DNA of 64,000 nt, from NCBI GenBank assembly GCA_037954665.1, contig JBBMOL010000149.1, forward strand, positions 434,001 through 498,000, read 5' to 3'. This document shows, piece by piece, positions 45,151 to 57,606 of this stretch. The notes under the pieces were generated by a model. That model was not told where the DNA came from. It searched no databases and saw only the letters and a program-made list of their open reading frames with translations. Within the stretch, counting starts at the first letter, position 1. Each line of letters starts with the position of its first letter. The position numbers and the translations under genes are program-made. This DNA is from Laguncularia racemosa. Taxonomy: Eukaryota > Streptophyta > Magnoliopsida > Myrtales > Combretaceae.

Positions 45151-46433
45151 CTAAAATAGTATAAGTATTTTAAAAGTAAAAGGATGTGAGTTATGCATAA
45201 GAATTTGAAAAGTTGAAATCTTTTATCATGTTGTCTTATTCACTAGTTATAAGGGATGAGACTAAGTTATTTTCGGCAAGTGAATTTATAATTTTAAAAT
45301 CTTCTCTAAATATTATGGGATGAGAATTTTTTATCAAGATTTTTCCTCCTCTATTCAGTGTCTTCTTTGCATTCCCTATTTGGTTCTTAGTTAAGCATGG
45401 TTGGCTTGACCTTGGGCTAGGAAAAACCAATGTAGGTACATGCCTCTAGGTTGTATTGGTCTATTGGAGTATGATTTGACCTTTGTTGATTATGCTTGTT
45501 CAAAAGGTTTAATTAAAATGTGGGGCTCAAATTTCATCATTAGAGCTCGGTCTTGAGCTTGGATATGTTGGATTAGCCCTTGGGGGCCAAATCCCAAAAA
45601 TACTATCAGCACTTTCTCTACTCTCGTTGGTGACGAATCAGTAAGGTGAGTTGAAGAAAAGATGGGATCTGAAGATCTTCAAGGCGAGTTGGTGCAGCGT
45701 GGGGACAAGCCATGTTTTAGAGGGCAAGCTCTTCATTGTAATTCTTGACTTCCTTTCCGACTTAGCATGATGGGGTTTCAACTATTGTGGAGTGGCTAAA
45801 TAGGTAGGTTAACCAAGCTAGGCTTCACCTATGCTGAAAGGGCGGCTAAGGAATGTGCTCACTTTCATGGTGGTGATTTGGGTTGAGGTTCATGGGTGGA
45901 GCCGAATAGATAATTTGTCGAGCATTGTTGTGTTCTCACTCCCTTGAGCCGAGCTGGAAAGAGTGTAGTATCTTCAAAATGAATAGGTGGCATACTCTGA
46001 TCTTTTGAATGGTGTGAAATTCTAAGTGTTAGTGGCTTCTAAAGAAAGTTCTAATTCAATTTGTTTTTGGGTGCACAAACGTTAATGCATTTAATGCATA
46101 GATAGGTGTCGAGATCTCATAGAACGAGGTCTGCACCGGCTAAGTATGCTTGTTGGATCAACATTGTCGATTCAAAGCATGGGACACATGTTGAGATCAG
46201 GTCAAAGGGCACCAAATCGTGCCTTTTCCGTTGATCGCCTCTTCATTGACTATGCCCTTGCTTATAGATACCAAATTCTCGACAGTTTTACTCTCTTACT
46301 TTCTTCTACTTTAAACTCTTCTCGTTCTTTCTCTCTTTCCTCTCCTTTCGATTTCACCTCACGTTCTCTGAATCCAACTTGCTTTTCATCATATTTCTCT
46401 ACCAGGTTCATTCATTAGCAAATATAGTAACCG
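45151..46433. other. flank and probable leader of the following Tat gag-like pseudogene
   Basis: No coding motif. From about 46070 the sequence (TTAATGCATTTAATGCATAG near 46084, then pyrimidine-rich tracts at 46285-46360) resembles the leader upstream of the minus-strand gag-like gene at 15251, which has ATGCATTTAATGTGAAGG-like sequence. This supports a shared promoter/leader type. 45151-46060 shows nothing specific. Confidence 0.4.
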
Positions 46434-48380
46434 AGTCTTCTTCATCTTTTCATACCATGAGCAAACAAGTGGAGGAGAGAGGTATTCTCCCCCGACAGCA
46501 GCAAAGGAGCATTCTCTAGAGCACAACTCCGGCATGGCAGCGACATCGAGTTGGGGTTTGGGCAAAGAAATTGACACAATGGTTGCAATTGCACAAATCC
46601 CCAGGGACGTATACGTAGATGATGGGGAAGAAGTTAGGTCGGCGTGACCTCTTCAGTGCATGGATGGAAGAATTTTTTTTTTATAATAGCATCTAAGATT
46701 GAGTCAGACTTCTGGACCAGATGGCTTGAGCCAATTAGGACCTTCCCAATTCGAGCTTTAGGCCCTAGTGACAAGGCTATAGCGGATTGCCTACTGTTCG
46801 ATCTGCGGAAGAGGTCGGGTGACTACTGGAACGCGATGAGAGTTGTCGAAGAATATATAAGATGGCAAGTTCTTCGAAAAGTATCTCATGTGGGGAGAAA
46901 GGAGGTATGCTCGTTGTCTTCGACATGCTGAGGTGGGCTCGCCTAAAAGAAGCTAGACATCCGGTCTTGTTGGCGGGATGGAGTTTCCTTGATGGCTCAC
47001 GTTTGATACGGTATTTGTTGTGTTATTCCCTTATTGCTTTCTTACTGACTCTTTTCCCATATTTTGTAGACATGTAACTTTGCGAGAATATCACTGGAGC
47101 TCTTGGCTAAGCGTAAGGTGACATTGGGGGCTAAGAAGAGCAAAAAGGTACTTCCTCCTACTGCTACTCAAAGAAGGGCTCCTTCTTTGATACCTTGGGA
47201 GGCGCATTTAGCGATAAGGGACGATGGAGGTTGTACCCCCATTGCTCGACCAGTCATTCATCCTACGGCAGACCCCTCAACCAGATCAAAGCAGAAGGGG
47301 AAGGCTATTGACGGAGCAAGTGAGCGATCAAAGAACAGGCTACGAGAGCAGTCTTTTGATCAACAAACCCCTACAGCTTGGGATGATGTGGTATAACTAG
47401 ACGCAGAGTCTAAGTTCGGAGAGCAACTCGGTCATTGAAGGCATACCACGGTGGTCCTGTCGGCTAAAGAGAGGGTTGAAGAGGTAAGTAACATCCTCTA
47501 CTCCTAGGCTCCCCATACATTCTGAGGGTGGACGGCATGCCTTCCCTCCCCAGTGGGAGGTCTTTAACTTAGATATTGGACTTAGAGATGGAAGGAAGAG
47601 CATGGAGATTCTGAGGGGATCTATCCTTCCTCATGACGCTGTTGCTCTGAAGGACAATTTTTGTGGAGTGTCCAAGGATGCCGCTAAAAGGCTGATTTGT
47701 GCTAAGCTTCATGATGTAAGTTTTCTACTTTTGTTGTGCCTTAATTTTGCTCTTTTACTCGTTGAGTTTGGTTGAATCCTATTATTCTAATGTACTGTTC
47801 ACCCTGCACTTGATGAAGTCCATTGACATTTGGGGAGCTGAAGTTGTGCGAGTAGGGAGCTTTGATCCGAGCACAAGATTCTCGTCTCAAAGCATCGGGG
47901 AGGCTCTACAAAGGCTATAGGAAGCTTTCTAATGACATCTATGTGATGTCGCAGAAAGCAAAGGAGGTCGAGGCAAAAGCCAAGAGGATTCAGGAGGAGG
48001 CTCAGCACAAAATTGCCAAGGTCGATGAACTTCGAAGGAAGACCGAGGTCGAGATAGGAACGCTGAGGGCTTGGGTGGAGATTGAAGCTAGGACCAATGT
48101 TGGCCTTACTACCAAAGTCAATAAGTTGGAGAGAGGCAGTATAGATCTTATTACAGAGATGAAGACTCTCCGATTAGCTGATAATGCACGAAAGTAGCTC
48201 CATGACCAAGAGGCCAACCAAGCAATTAGAGAAAGAAGCCTTCATGAGGAAATTCAGCAACTTCGTCTCGAGGCTGATCGCGATAGGGCTTGTCACTTGA
48301 AGTTGGAGGTACAAGTTGCTGCCGAGAAGGACAAGTATGCATTAGAAGGGGAGTTCTTCAACAACATAATGGCAGTGGGT
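46434..48380 (+). pseudogene. Tat-associated gag-like gene (PF04195 tail, coiled coil), broken
   Basis: The frame opens with ATG at 46434 (MSKQVEERGILPRQQQ) and stops soon after. Further pieces read SSVHGWKNFFFIIASKIESD and FWTRWLEP (46644-46740), the tail of the PF04195-type domain. A variable basic region follows (47103-47396, KRKVTLGAKKSKK), then a charged coiled coil (47862-48197 and 48240-48370, KAKEVEAKAKRIQEEAQHKI). An intron-like gap (about 47716-47815, GTAAGTTT start) precedes the coiled coil. This order is typical for gag-like proteins of plant Tat elements. The N-terminal part of the PF04195 domain seems missing. It ends abruptly at about 48385-48430, where another element's gag begins on the opposite strand. 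Confidence 0.65.
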
Positions 48381-48429
48381 CACCCTCCAAGAACGAAAGT
48401 TAATGTAGAATTTTTCTCAATACTAGACT

Positions 48430-49640
48430 CATTAATGGTCCATTTTCAACCTTTTCTCTACTTAATTCAACCACAACAGGCTTTTTTTCAAGTTTAGCCA
48501 ATCTACCTTCATCGTCCTCCTTACTATCAATCTCAAATTTGGGAATTTCCTCCTTAACCGCCATGATACACCTATTAGGACACTTTGAAGTGATATGCCT
48601 AAACCGAAAGCATTTAAAACATTTTATCCCACTCGCTTTTCACTTCAATTGTCTGGACTCAACTTCTTACGGCTTTTTCACAATTGGGGTTTTTAATCCA
48701 TCACTACCTCCTTTCTCAATTTTCTACACATATTGTACCTCTTCAATAGGCTTATACCGATGCATAGGAGCTTTTGACTTACTCCTCTATCTTCCTAGCT
48801 AGCTTAATTACATCCTCTAAACTATTATAAGTTTGTAAAACAAGTATGTTAGAGACTTCATACCTCAATCTAGTAATATAACTAGCCATGGTTTGCCTCT
48901 AGGACTCTATTGCCTCACATTTGATAGCCAACATCTTGAATTCCTTAGTGTAGTCTTCTACACTCAAGTTTCCCAGTTTAAGAGATTGCAACCAAAGATA
49001 CATTTCATCTTGATAATGATGTGCAATAAAGTGGTTATGCATCAGTCTCTTCATTAGCAATCATGTTCTCACTTCTTCTTCACCTTCCTTCATTTTATGA
49101 GCTTTCACATTTTCCCATGGAATTCCAACATACCTTGATAATTCTAGTGAAGCCTATTTCGGTTTTATATATTCATCAAGTTCATAGCATGAAAAAATCT
49201 TTTCAACTTTATACTCCTATTCTAAGTAATCATCAGGTGTCCAACATCCTATAAATGTGAGAATTTTAACCTTGATCATATCAAGCCCCAGATTAATATT
49301 ATTGTGATCTCCCCTTCTAACCATTTATCATTGATCGACATGGTTTTGATTCCTTTTATCAAACTCAAAATTATCACCAAAACTTTTCTCTAACTCCACT
49401 CATGCTTTTCTATTATCACCTCAACCATCCGCTTTAAGAGCGTTTCATCTCCTTTCCCTATCTTGCTCTAGGTTCATTAAATATTGTATCGACATCATTA
49501 AATTGTGAATTTGTTCTTCTAAGGAATTCAATTGCCTTGCACTAACACTCTTTATCGCAGAATTTTCACTATTATTTCTAGAGCCCCTTCTACCTTTACT
49601 ATTAACGCTTTCAATAGACATCTTTCAATATCTTTTACCA
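48430..49640 (-). pseudogene. gypsy gag fragment
   Basis: Minus-strand pieces read (5' to 3') the capsid-like block near 49000-48830 and the zinc knuckle CFRFRHITSKC at about 48577-48620 (one Cys pair, CX2CX4HX4C). An acidic IPKFEIDSKEDDEG-like stretch follows. There are many stops. Protease and the rest of pol are absent: the fragment ends where the plus-strand Tat gag-like gene ends. Upstream it is led by a primer site at 49794-49805, so this is the 5' end of a truncated element. Confidence 0.6.
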
Positions 49641-49793
49641 AGATATCCTTGAATTAGCAATTCAATAGTCAAGCTACCTCCTTAATCAGACCACATCCCT
49701 AATTTCACAAAACCCGAAAATTTTCTTTCACACCAACCAAAATCAAAAAGTGAAGAAATTGCAACTTTTTGAATCCAAAGCACGTGAATTACA

Positions 49794-49805
49794 GCTTTGA
49801 TACCA
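49794..49805 (-). promoter_or_regulatory. primer-binding site of the truncated gypsy element
   Basis: Minus strand TGGTATCAAAGC, tRNA-iMet type, between the gag fragment and the LTR that begins at about 49807. Confidence 0.7.
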
Positions 49806-49806
49806 A

Positions 49807-50360
49807 GATATATAAGATGGACCTACTTATAGTAATTGCTCAACAAGGATTGGCAAACAAAAATTGATATTATACACAATCAATAATTCACTAATTAATC
49901 ATATGACACATAGTATATAAAAATCTAAAAGAGAAATTGCCACAATCTATCACCAATAAATAGATCGTTAAAACTAAATTAATAAGAAATAATCCCCTAA
50001 CTCTCACAAGAGTTTCTCAATCAATAAAAGTCAACAATTGTCCATAAAAATAATGAAACAACCTTATAAATACTAACCGTAGTCTAATGGCAAAAGAGTA
50101 AATAAGATAAATTAAACAAAAAGTTATGCGCATGACCTTTGACGTGTTCGCAATCAAGTTCATGGGTGTAAACTTGGTTGTGATTTTCTTGTTCTTCTTT
50201 TAAACTCAATATCATGAGCGTAAATCTTATGTGGGTGTCTGTTTTGATGTTCATGCCTAAGTACATGGACATGTGCTAGACTATGAGCCTCCTATAATCT
50301 CCAAAACACTTATTATCTTCGTTCCTTTGCTTTCAAATTAAATTCCCTTGGATCTTGAGC
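49807..50360 (-). repeat. 5' LTR of the truncated gypsy element (outer limit uncertain)
   Basis: It begins next to the primer site. On the minus strand a TATA-like GTATTTATAAGG (about 50066-50077) precedes the U5-like part. Frame 50272-50084 is short and not convincing. No second LTR was seen in the window, and the right limit is set only by where the sequence becomes featureless. Confidence 0.45.
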
Positions 50361-51079
50361 TTCCATTTATATTTTCTTACTCCTTTAGGAACCCAATTCC
50401 TATAAAATGGTATAAAAATAAAAAAATAGAAAACTAAAGACAATAAAAAATAAGATACTAATTAAATAAAATATAAAAAAATAATAAATAAAGGGTCGTC
50501 TCACCACCCCAAGGCCAAGGGGGCCCAGAATGGCCAAAATATTATAGGTGGGTGTAACCCACTTATAAAAGTAAGTTAAGCTTGGGTGGCTAACCATAAC
50601 CCTTGGGGGTTACTAATGACTTTTTTTATTATTATTATTTTTTAGCCCTTTTTAATTTTTAAACACTTTACTTAATTAATATTCTCTTTCTTTTCATTTT
50701 TTCATTTTCTTTAGATATCTTCTTTTTTTATATTTAAAAAAAATTATTTATTTTTTGTTATTTTTCCTTTTTATTTGTAATAAAATAGCCCTATTAGTGT
50801 CCCATGAATGTCACATAAGTGTCATGTGTCAAATAACGTGCCACATTAGCACATTTTAACAGTGTTATAATAGTAAGCAGACATAATTCATTATTTGAAC
50901 CACTTTACAAAATGTTAATTCTTTATTTCAAGTAGTTCAAAGTTCAATTTTCTATTTAAACTTATCCCTAAACAGTAATCTTCTCCAGTTTTTTTTTTCT
51001 ATCTTATATCTAACCCTAGTAATGAGATTCTGCATTATATCCTATTTTCCTATAGTCAAGCCTTAATTTGTATTTTCCC
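50361..51079. other. AT-rich intergenic sequence
   Basis: Mostly A/T. A GC-richer patch at 50493-50610 (CACCCCAAGGCCAAGGGGGC ... CTTGGGTGGCTAACC) could be part of a small high-copy repeat, but I cannot define ends. No coding signal. Confidence 0.3.
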
Positions 51080-51900
51080 CTTAATTTATCCTATGCTAAA
51101 CTTCTTTTAATATAAGTCACTTGATAGTAAAATTAAGAAAAAGTAAACTTAAAAAAAAATTTAGAAATTAGGAGTTGCCACCAATTAAAGTTGGAAAAAG
51201 ATGAAATTAAGTTTAATTAGATAGATTAAACCTAATTTTCAAATACTAGTTTATAGATTTTTCGGAAACACTTTGTGAAAAACTTTAACCAAAAATAGTG
51301 AACTCGAAGACTAAATTATTAACATCTAAATATCTACCACTTATTATTTTTTGAAAATAATTAAAAGGCTTCATTAAATTTCCTTCCTCCCTACCCAACT
51401 TTTCTTTTTATTTTCTTTTTCTTTTCAATTTTTCAAAATGAAAATCTATAAACAAACAACTAAAATAAATTAAAAAGATTTTTTTTTTAATTTTCATTTT
51501 TCTATTTTATAATGTTTTTAGAAAAATGATTTTTTTGTTTTATATCAATCGTCTCACAAATGCCTATGTATCCACTATTCAAGAATTAAACTATTATAGT
51601 CTCCTTATTTTATAAAAACTTTACTGTATTGGTTAATTTTATTCATGAAAACAACCTAGGTTTATGCTTTTTTTTTACCATTTCAATTCTTATTAAGAAA
51701 AACCCTAAAAAGACCTAATTTTTATTTTTATTTTTTTTGGAAATTGAAAACCTAAAAAAAAAAAACTGCTTTACAAAACACCAATTAAAATTTTTTATTT
51801 CTTGAAAACCTTTTTCTATGTGACTGTATGATCTTATTTTTCACAAAACAACACCTCATGCCTAATTTTCAAAGGTTTAAAAAATAAACTAACCTATTAG
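51080..51900 (-). repeat. degraded LTR related to the Tat/Ogre-like LTR at 1777-3944
   Basis: Landmarks match in the same order and spacing: GGAGTTGCCACC (51171) for GGAGTCGCCACC (1885), a GTGAAAAAC...ACC segment, then ATGCCTATGTATCCACTATT (about 51559) for GTGCCTACGTACCTTTGCTA, followed by AT-rich sequence. Neither end is definable. It has the same orientation as the left-edge element. Confidence 0.5.
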
Positions 51901-52839
51901 GCAACTAAATTGAACCTAAGGGACAATTACATTACATCACCTAAAGTCCACACAATGGTTCCCATACTAATTTTTAATTTAGTGTTTTATAATTTTTTTT
52001 AAACTTGTTGCAAATCTAATGTAAATTACAAATCATGATATCAATTAAATGTGATAACGAAGTTAACATATTAATCAATTTTCACTTAACTTGCAAATAT
52101 GGTAAGTTGGAAAAATATAACAAAAAGTTCACAATAATCTTTATAACATGCATTCAATCTATCTAAAAGCCTTAAATGCTAGAAAAGCTAATACTCCAAA
52201 TGAGTGTTAGAACGAGAATTGAATGTAGACTTAAACTCAAGGAATCCTAAAAATTCTAAAGAAAGTTATTAAACTTTTGTTGAAAAATATACTCTTTTTG
52301 GTGAAACATGAGATTGTTAACTATTAAGAGAATTTTAGGTGCTCTAAAGATCATAAATAAGTGTCAAACTTGCCTCACTACCAAATAATCACTCACTCTT
52401 CTTCATTTCTTATCTAGAGGATCAATTGTAAACTTAGGGTCATAATTCCTAGATTGGCATCACTTTACAAACTTCATGGCCTTATTCTTAAAAGCTAAAG
52501 GGAAAAGGCCTACAAGATGAAATTTTAGGGCTTTAATTTCAAATTTAGGGGCATATGACCTTTCATGCCTCTAGAGAAACATCAAGCATTCTTCCATATT
52601 CACAACCAATATTTAGTCAAAGAGGACTTCCTCATACTCTATTTTAGGCTTATTTTCACACTTGATTTTGATTTAAAAAATTATGGTCTGTCTTGTAAGT
52701 GATATAACTTAATGAATCAGCAAGGACTTTCTCAGGGCCATAATGTAAGGCTTTTGGTTAATGGTTTAACAAAAGGGATATAATACATAGGCTAACTTTG
52801 AAAGAAGTAGTATCTGTTTCTTCCTAAGTTTACAAGTTA
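51901..52839. other. AT-rich sequence, no recognisable gene
   Basis: It may be the remainder of the degraded Tat-like LTR. The last 200 bases and the sequence after 53610 were contiguous before the solo LTR inserted. I see no coding motif in the joined flanks. Confidence 0.3.
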
Positions 52840-52844
52840 GGAAT
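52840..52844. repeat. target-site duplication of the solo LTR, left
   Basis: GGAAT, identical to 53605-53609. Confidence 0.9.
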
Positions 52845-53604
52845 TGATGAGAGCCATGATGGGAGGTGGAATGTGGATCCTCTTGAAGTGCTACCTAGAC
52901 CGATCACAAGAACTCGAGCGAAACGATTCAAGGAAGCACTGAACGGGCTGATAAAGGATATCCAAGAAGCCGGAAAAGAGTGGAGCAACCATGAGAATGA
53001 CCTTGCATTTGTACAAGTCATTCAAGGAGATCAAAGCTGCCGGCCTTGACAACGCTGGCTTAAACGCTGCCAGCTTTGAATCGGCGTTACCATTCACACG
53101 CGACAGAGGGACTACGTCGCCGGCCTATATACCTGGCGTACATCATACGCCGGTTACTATGCCGGCTCCTACGCCGCTAGCTTTCATTGCCTGTTTGTTA
53201 TTTTTCCGCGACTTTATGATGTTATGTCGTTTTGGGCTTTTGTTATTACGAGTTGTAAACCCTAATATAAGCTGATAGGGTTGGAAAACAAAACATAGAA
53301 CATTGATACAACATTTTTTTGGGTAATTAACATTGATACAACATTGAATAACACATTTTGAGAGAATTCCTCTCTTGGTTCTCTAAAGAACTTCTCTTGA
53401 ACTTATCGGATTTCTTCCGTGGCGTTCAACCCAACTTATCAATCGGTCTTTCATCTCGATTGTGGCGTCAACAGAACATACCAAGGTTCTTGCCTCGTCT
53501 ATAGGCAACGGGTCGCGGTTCTACTTTGATTGTTTGTCATCTTGGGTTACAATTTCGAACGTATTGGTATTGGGTTTTGTCACATGTGGGTGTGGTTCGT
53601 ATTA
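52845..53604 (+). repeat. solo LTR of the CRM-like family
   Basis: It starts TGATGAGAGCCATGATGGGA, the same as the LTR start of the element at 4676-10560 (read on its minus strand), and ends TTCGTATTA. Flanks are a perfect 5-bp duplication (GGAAT). Shared blocks include the Pol-tail coding part, TTGTAAACCCTAATATAAGC and GAGAGAATTCCTCTCTTGGT. The middle part differs: palindromic TACACGGCCGTGTA words are replaced by GCCGGC-containing ones (53115-53180). No internal region remains, so it arose by LTR-LTR recombination. Confidence 0.95.
52846..53049 (+). pseudogene. Pol C-terminal tail encoded within the solo LTR
   Basis: An open frame of 67 codons plus stop runs from the LTR edge: DESHDGRWNVDPLEV, then RTRAKRFKEALNGLIKDI, EWSNHENDLAFVQVI and a stop at 53047. 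It is the same tail as at the end of the integrase frame 5332-7002, which reads SHDGSQARSWNVDPLEV and AKRFKEALNGLIKDV. Conservation of the frame at this distance suggests the tail was under selection in active copies. In this solo LTR it has no upstream gene. Confidence 0.8.
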
Positions 53605-53609
53605 GGAAT
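53605..53609. repeat. target-site duplication of the solo LTR, right
   Basis: GGAAT, identical to 52840-52844. Confidence 0.9.
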
Positions 53610-56309
53610 CTTAAGAGCAAAACCAAAATGGGCTTACCGCAGTTTCACTAGAGATTATTAGTTAAGATAAATAATTTTCCTCTAATTAGGAGAGCCACTT
53701 AAGTGGTAATATGGTAGATGGGATTGATAACATGGACCCTATGTTACAACCTATTCTACTAACTATTTGGCTTGCGTTTTTTCCTCTTTTTTTTTTTTTT
53801 TTTGCTCCTTCTTTTTGCTTTCTTCCTCTTTTTTCCTTTTTAATTTTCTTTTTTAAGGAAGCTCTTAAGGGAATGGAGATAACCTTAAAATTTCAACCTA
53901 AATCTCAAAGTGTATGATGTGTGCATGAGATGTACATAACTTCTAAATGGAGACTCTCCTTCATTTTAGAGAAAATAAGATGAACCTTCATTAAGGAATG
54001 AGTCTCAAATCCTCACTATGATGTTGCTTAACTCTCATGTGTGTTTAGGGTCGATGTTTTGGATATGGTTTCTCTCTTTTCATCCTAAACTCTTTAAATA
54101 ATATGATATCTTTCTCTTATGCAATAAAGTCTTGATCATTCGCACTTGAATTTTTCTTGATTAAATTTGCTCCACATTAAATTAGTTGGATTAAACAAAT
54201 GCCTTTTTAGCTATTTCAAAAATGCCCCTAGGTTCAATTTGCCAATTTTCATTTAACTTAATTGGACTTGGTTAGGTGGATTATTAGATTAGTGGAGACA
54301 AGCTTTGTGTTTATTTTAGAATGGATGGGAGGATGAGTAAGGTTCATACTTTTTATTGAAAGGTGACTAAAGCTTCTAAGCATAAAGATAACTAAGGTTT
54401 TTAGAAGATAACTAAAGCTACTAAAAACTTATTAGAGGATGGCTAAAGCTCCTAAGTTTCACAAAGTACAAGGGACATTTTTGCTTTAAACAACGAATTG
54501 CTAATAATTCTATGTAGAGGCCAAAATTAATTATAAAGATGACACCATAAAGACAATAGGGCTATAAGGTAATAAGAATGATGGGGTTTATTAAAAAGAT
54601 GACTATTTATGAAGGGTGGATATTTATTTTAAAAGGATAAGACTTATGGTAAAAAAATAAAAATGTAGTGATCTAGTTTTGTTACGATCTTTCAAAATAT
54701 GGTGACTTGAAAGGGAACAACTTAATAGATGATAACTATCTAAAAGACTAAAAATTAAAGGGTGAGAAACACTTAGGCTGAGATCTTTTATTTTTTTTTT
54801 CTTTTGTTTTTCTTTTTTTATCACTCCCGAAACTTAAAATGTAATGACAATCCACCACATGTTTCACTTAAGTAAAACACATAAAGCTTACAATTAACTA
54901 AGTAGGTTTTCAACCAATTTTAGAGCCTTGAAATCATTTACATAAGTTTGGAAAAACAGTTGATAGTTTACTTGGTTTGAATTGTGGCTAGTTAATACTA
55001 AGTCTTAAAATTAAGTCTCAACATAAACTTAAGCCCTAGGGCCTATTTAACCTATGATAAAAGTCTACAAACATATTAAATAGTCCATGGGGCCACAAAC
55101 AGCCCCCTAAAATATATAGTTCACAAGTTTAAAAGCCTTAATCTAAAAATAGTCCCAACTAAAAGCCACCATCCTCATCCACTACTTTGCTCGTGTTAGC
55201 CCAAAGATCCTCCTTGGAGCTATATTCCATATTGTCGTACAAAGGGTCTATAGAAGAATTGACCATAGAAAAAGGAGTGAGCTACAAGAACTCAATACAT
55301 AGTAACATAAGCACATGTGTAGATGTCACCTAAGCTTAATTCTAATGCAACAAGCAATAGTTTAATTAACATAATATTTATTTTAAATAATAAAATGCAC
55401 ATAAGAGTACTTATAAATCTAGAAACATGATGAGGAACCTGGGGTCTGATGCCATTATAATGATTATCAGGGATGATAAGAGTCAAACTCCACATTGATA
55501 CATAGAATCTCAAAATCGAAAAAAGTAGCCTAGTCCATTATGTGGAACTCACTAATTGTAATTCAGCTATATCGTATCGCCCATCAAGTCCTATAAACTA
55601 CGAATGACTTCTTATATGCCTTCTTTTTGCTTTTAGTATCCACTATTTGATGTGATTCCACCTATCAATTACCTACAGAGCCATCTTCAATGGCCTGAAT
55701 GCTTAATCTATTATGTTATTTTAGGGTATATAATCACAACCATAATCGTGATCTAAGGATATCACTTGTTGATTAAGTGACCAAGCATATGCAACACACA
55801 TTTAGTTAAGCTAACCTTAATTATTAGTCCAATTGATTAAATTCTACCCTAGCACACAATATGCATGATACTGTGTACTTGGAAGGTCAAAGGTCTCCCA
55901 ATGCCAAAGGCGATTCCATTTCCCAACGAACATGATACTTTGGTTTTTATGTAATTGAAACGAGAAATTATAAGTTAATAATTTAAGTTTAAACAATTGA
56001 CTATTGTTGTTGTTGTTGTTGTTATGGGTTTGGGTTCTTGGTGTCTTACATAACTAAGGCCCATATTAGTTATAGATCCCAAAAGGGTATGGGAGTCCAA
56101 TTAGCTTTTGGTTATATTTGGCCCATACATTATTTAAGGTTTATTAGTTTTCCTCTTCATGTCATTTTGAAGTATTAATTCAATTATCCAATTAAGTTCT
56201 ACTTAACCTTCTAAGGTCAAGCCTATTAAGCTTTGCCCCATTGTAGTTCTTAGTTTTTCATTTTCTTCTTAGTCTATGTCTATATGTCTTACAAAACCCC
56301 AATTATAGT
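53610..56309. other. intergenic sequence with short repeats
   Basis: No gene recognised. Noted: T-rich run 53783-53805; four degenerate copies of a GACTAAAGCTTCTAAG-like word at 54364-54455; (TTG)n at 56004-56023; several AGGCCCATATTAG-like words at 56058-56240 related to those at 61264-61740. Small open frames (54624-54824, 55292-55513) show no family resemblance. Confidence 0.35.
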
Positions 56310-56623
56310 ATTAAGCTCTAAGAGAAAGTAAACCCAACTAATTTTAAAATTGAGCTCAAAGTTAATTATTGATTAATTAAATTTATTATCAATTAATTAA
56401 TTATTTAGTTACCTTAGATCTAATAGATTTGATATAATATTTTAAGCCTATGTCTTGTTATTTTTAGCCTACACTCATATGGGTTATCAGCCCAAGAAAA
56501 AGAAATGAGCTTAACCATTTTGAGTAAGATTAAGCCTATAGATGCATGTAATTTATTTAGCCTAAACAAGCCTATTATGGTTTATTACCTAATTCAACTT
56601 TTCCATTATCTATATTAATTTAT
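56310..56623 (+). repeat. flanking direct repeat, left copy (314 bp)
   Basis: It runs from ATTAAGCTCTAAGAGAAAG to CATATTAATTTAT-type sequence at 56623 and is repeated at 61005-61263, directly after the LTR element. The right copy lacks about 50 bases found here (about 56340-56390), apparently lost between short AATTAATT repeats. Otherwise the two copies are nearly identical. Confidence 0.85.
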
Positions 56624-56629
56624 ATGATT

Positions 56630-57448
56630 TGATGTGCTCAATTCGGATCTCAATACCACTTAACAAAACAACACACAATTAATTCCAATTTCCAATTAGA
56701 ATGGCATGAAAACAAGAACCAACAACCTTAAATGGCGTGAACCAAATTAAGAAGTACTACAATTAGATTCCAATACCAACCAAATACAATTAGAATAATT
56801 CAATTCCAATTCCCACAATTGGCGTGAAAACCTAGCAATACAAGAACCTTAATTTGTTGTGAATGGAACAAACAAAATCAACCAATTATAAACTAGATAT
56901 AACTCATTAGCAATAATCAGATGCAACTTAAGAAATCTTGATATGACTCACAAGGATTCCTTACCAACTCGCCACAATTTCACAAATGAAATCGATAAGA
57001 GTAAGGTGGCGTGAAGAGGAGCACTCCTATGGCAACAATTTTTAGATGTATAATGTTAAAAAAAGTCCTCTTCTAACCCTACTTTACAAGTATTTATACT
57101 TACTTTAAATAAGGAAAATTTAACAAAGAAAATTACAAGTGAAAAGCAACAAGTGTGGCTGGTTTTGCACTAAAGGAAGTTACAAGTAAACCCTCATAAG
57201 TAGCCATCTTCTTGCACCTCCATGGAAAAATATTGGACCGGTTCTTCTTTAATTGATTTAAGTCCATGAATGACCCACAATTGAGCCTTAGTGAATTTTA
57301 CCCGCTGTCCTATAAAAACCGACAAATTTACCCGCTACAATATAGATACAAATTATTATGAAATAAATAAAGATAACATGTGGATGTCTAGAATCATTAA
57401 TTCAAATTGGCTTCCCCACTACTGGATCCAGAGGTTTGATTCCTGTCA
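56630..57448 (-). repeat. 3' LTR of the gag-protease element
   Basis: It starts TGATGTGCTCAATTCGGATC and ends TTCCTGTCA at 57448. It aligns end to end with 60149-61004 (shared AATGGCGTGAACC, GAGGAGCACTCCTATGGC, ACTGGATCCAGAGG). AT-rich, with a TATA-like region at about 57095-57110 (minus-strand promoter). Confidence 0.9.
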
Positions 57449-57460
57449 TCTCCTCGAGCC
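57449..57460 (-). promoter_or_regulatory. polypurine tract of the gag-protease element
   Basis: Minus strand GAGGCTCGAGGAGA ends at the LTR start TGACAGG. It is purine-rich but interrupted by CTC, and as in the larger element it is also read as Pol-tail codons. Confidence 0.65.
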
Positions 57461-57606
57461 TCTGAAAGATTTGTCCTAAATCTAAGGGGTTTTTCTTAGA
57501 CTAACATCTCGTGTTTGCGTATACTTGTTAGAATGAAGTCTTAAGTAGCCATTAGTTTTACTGATCTATTCTTGGAATGTGCGAACTTCGGTTGGAGACA
57601 TAGGAG

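Noticed and set aside
50493..50610. Small GC-rich patch as a possible MITE
   Set aside because: No inverted ends or target duplication that I could define.
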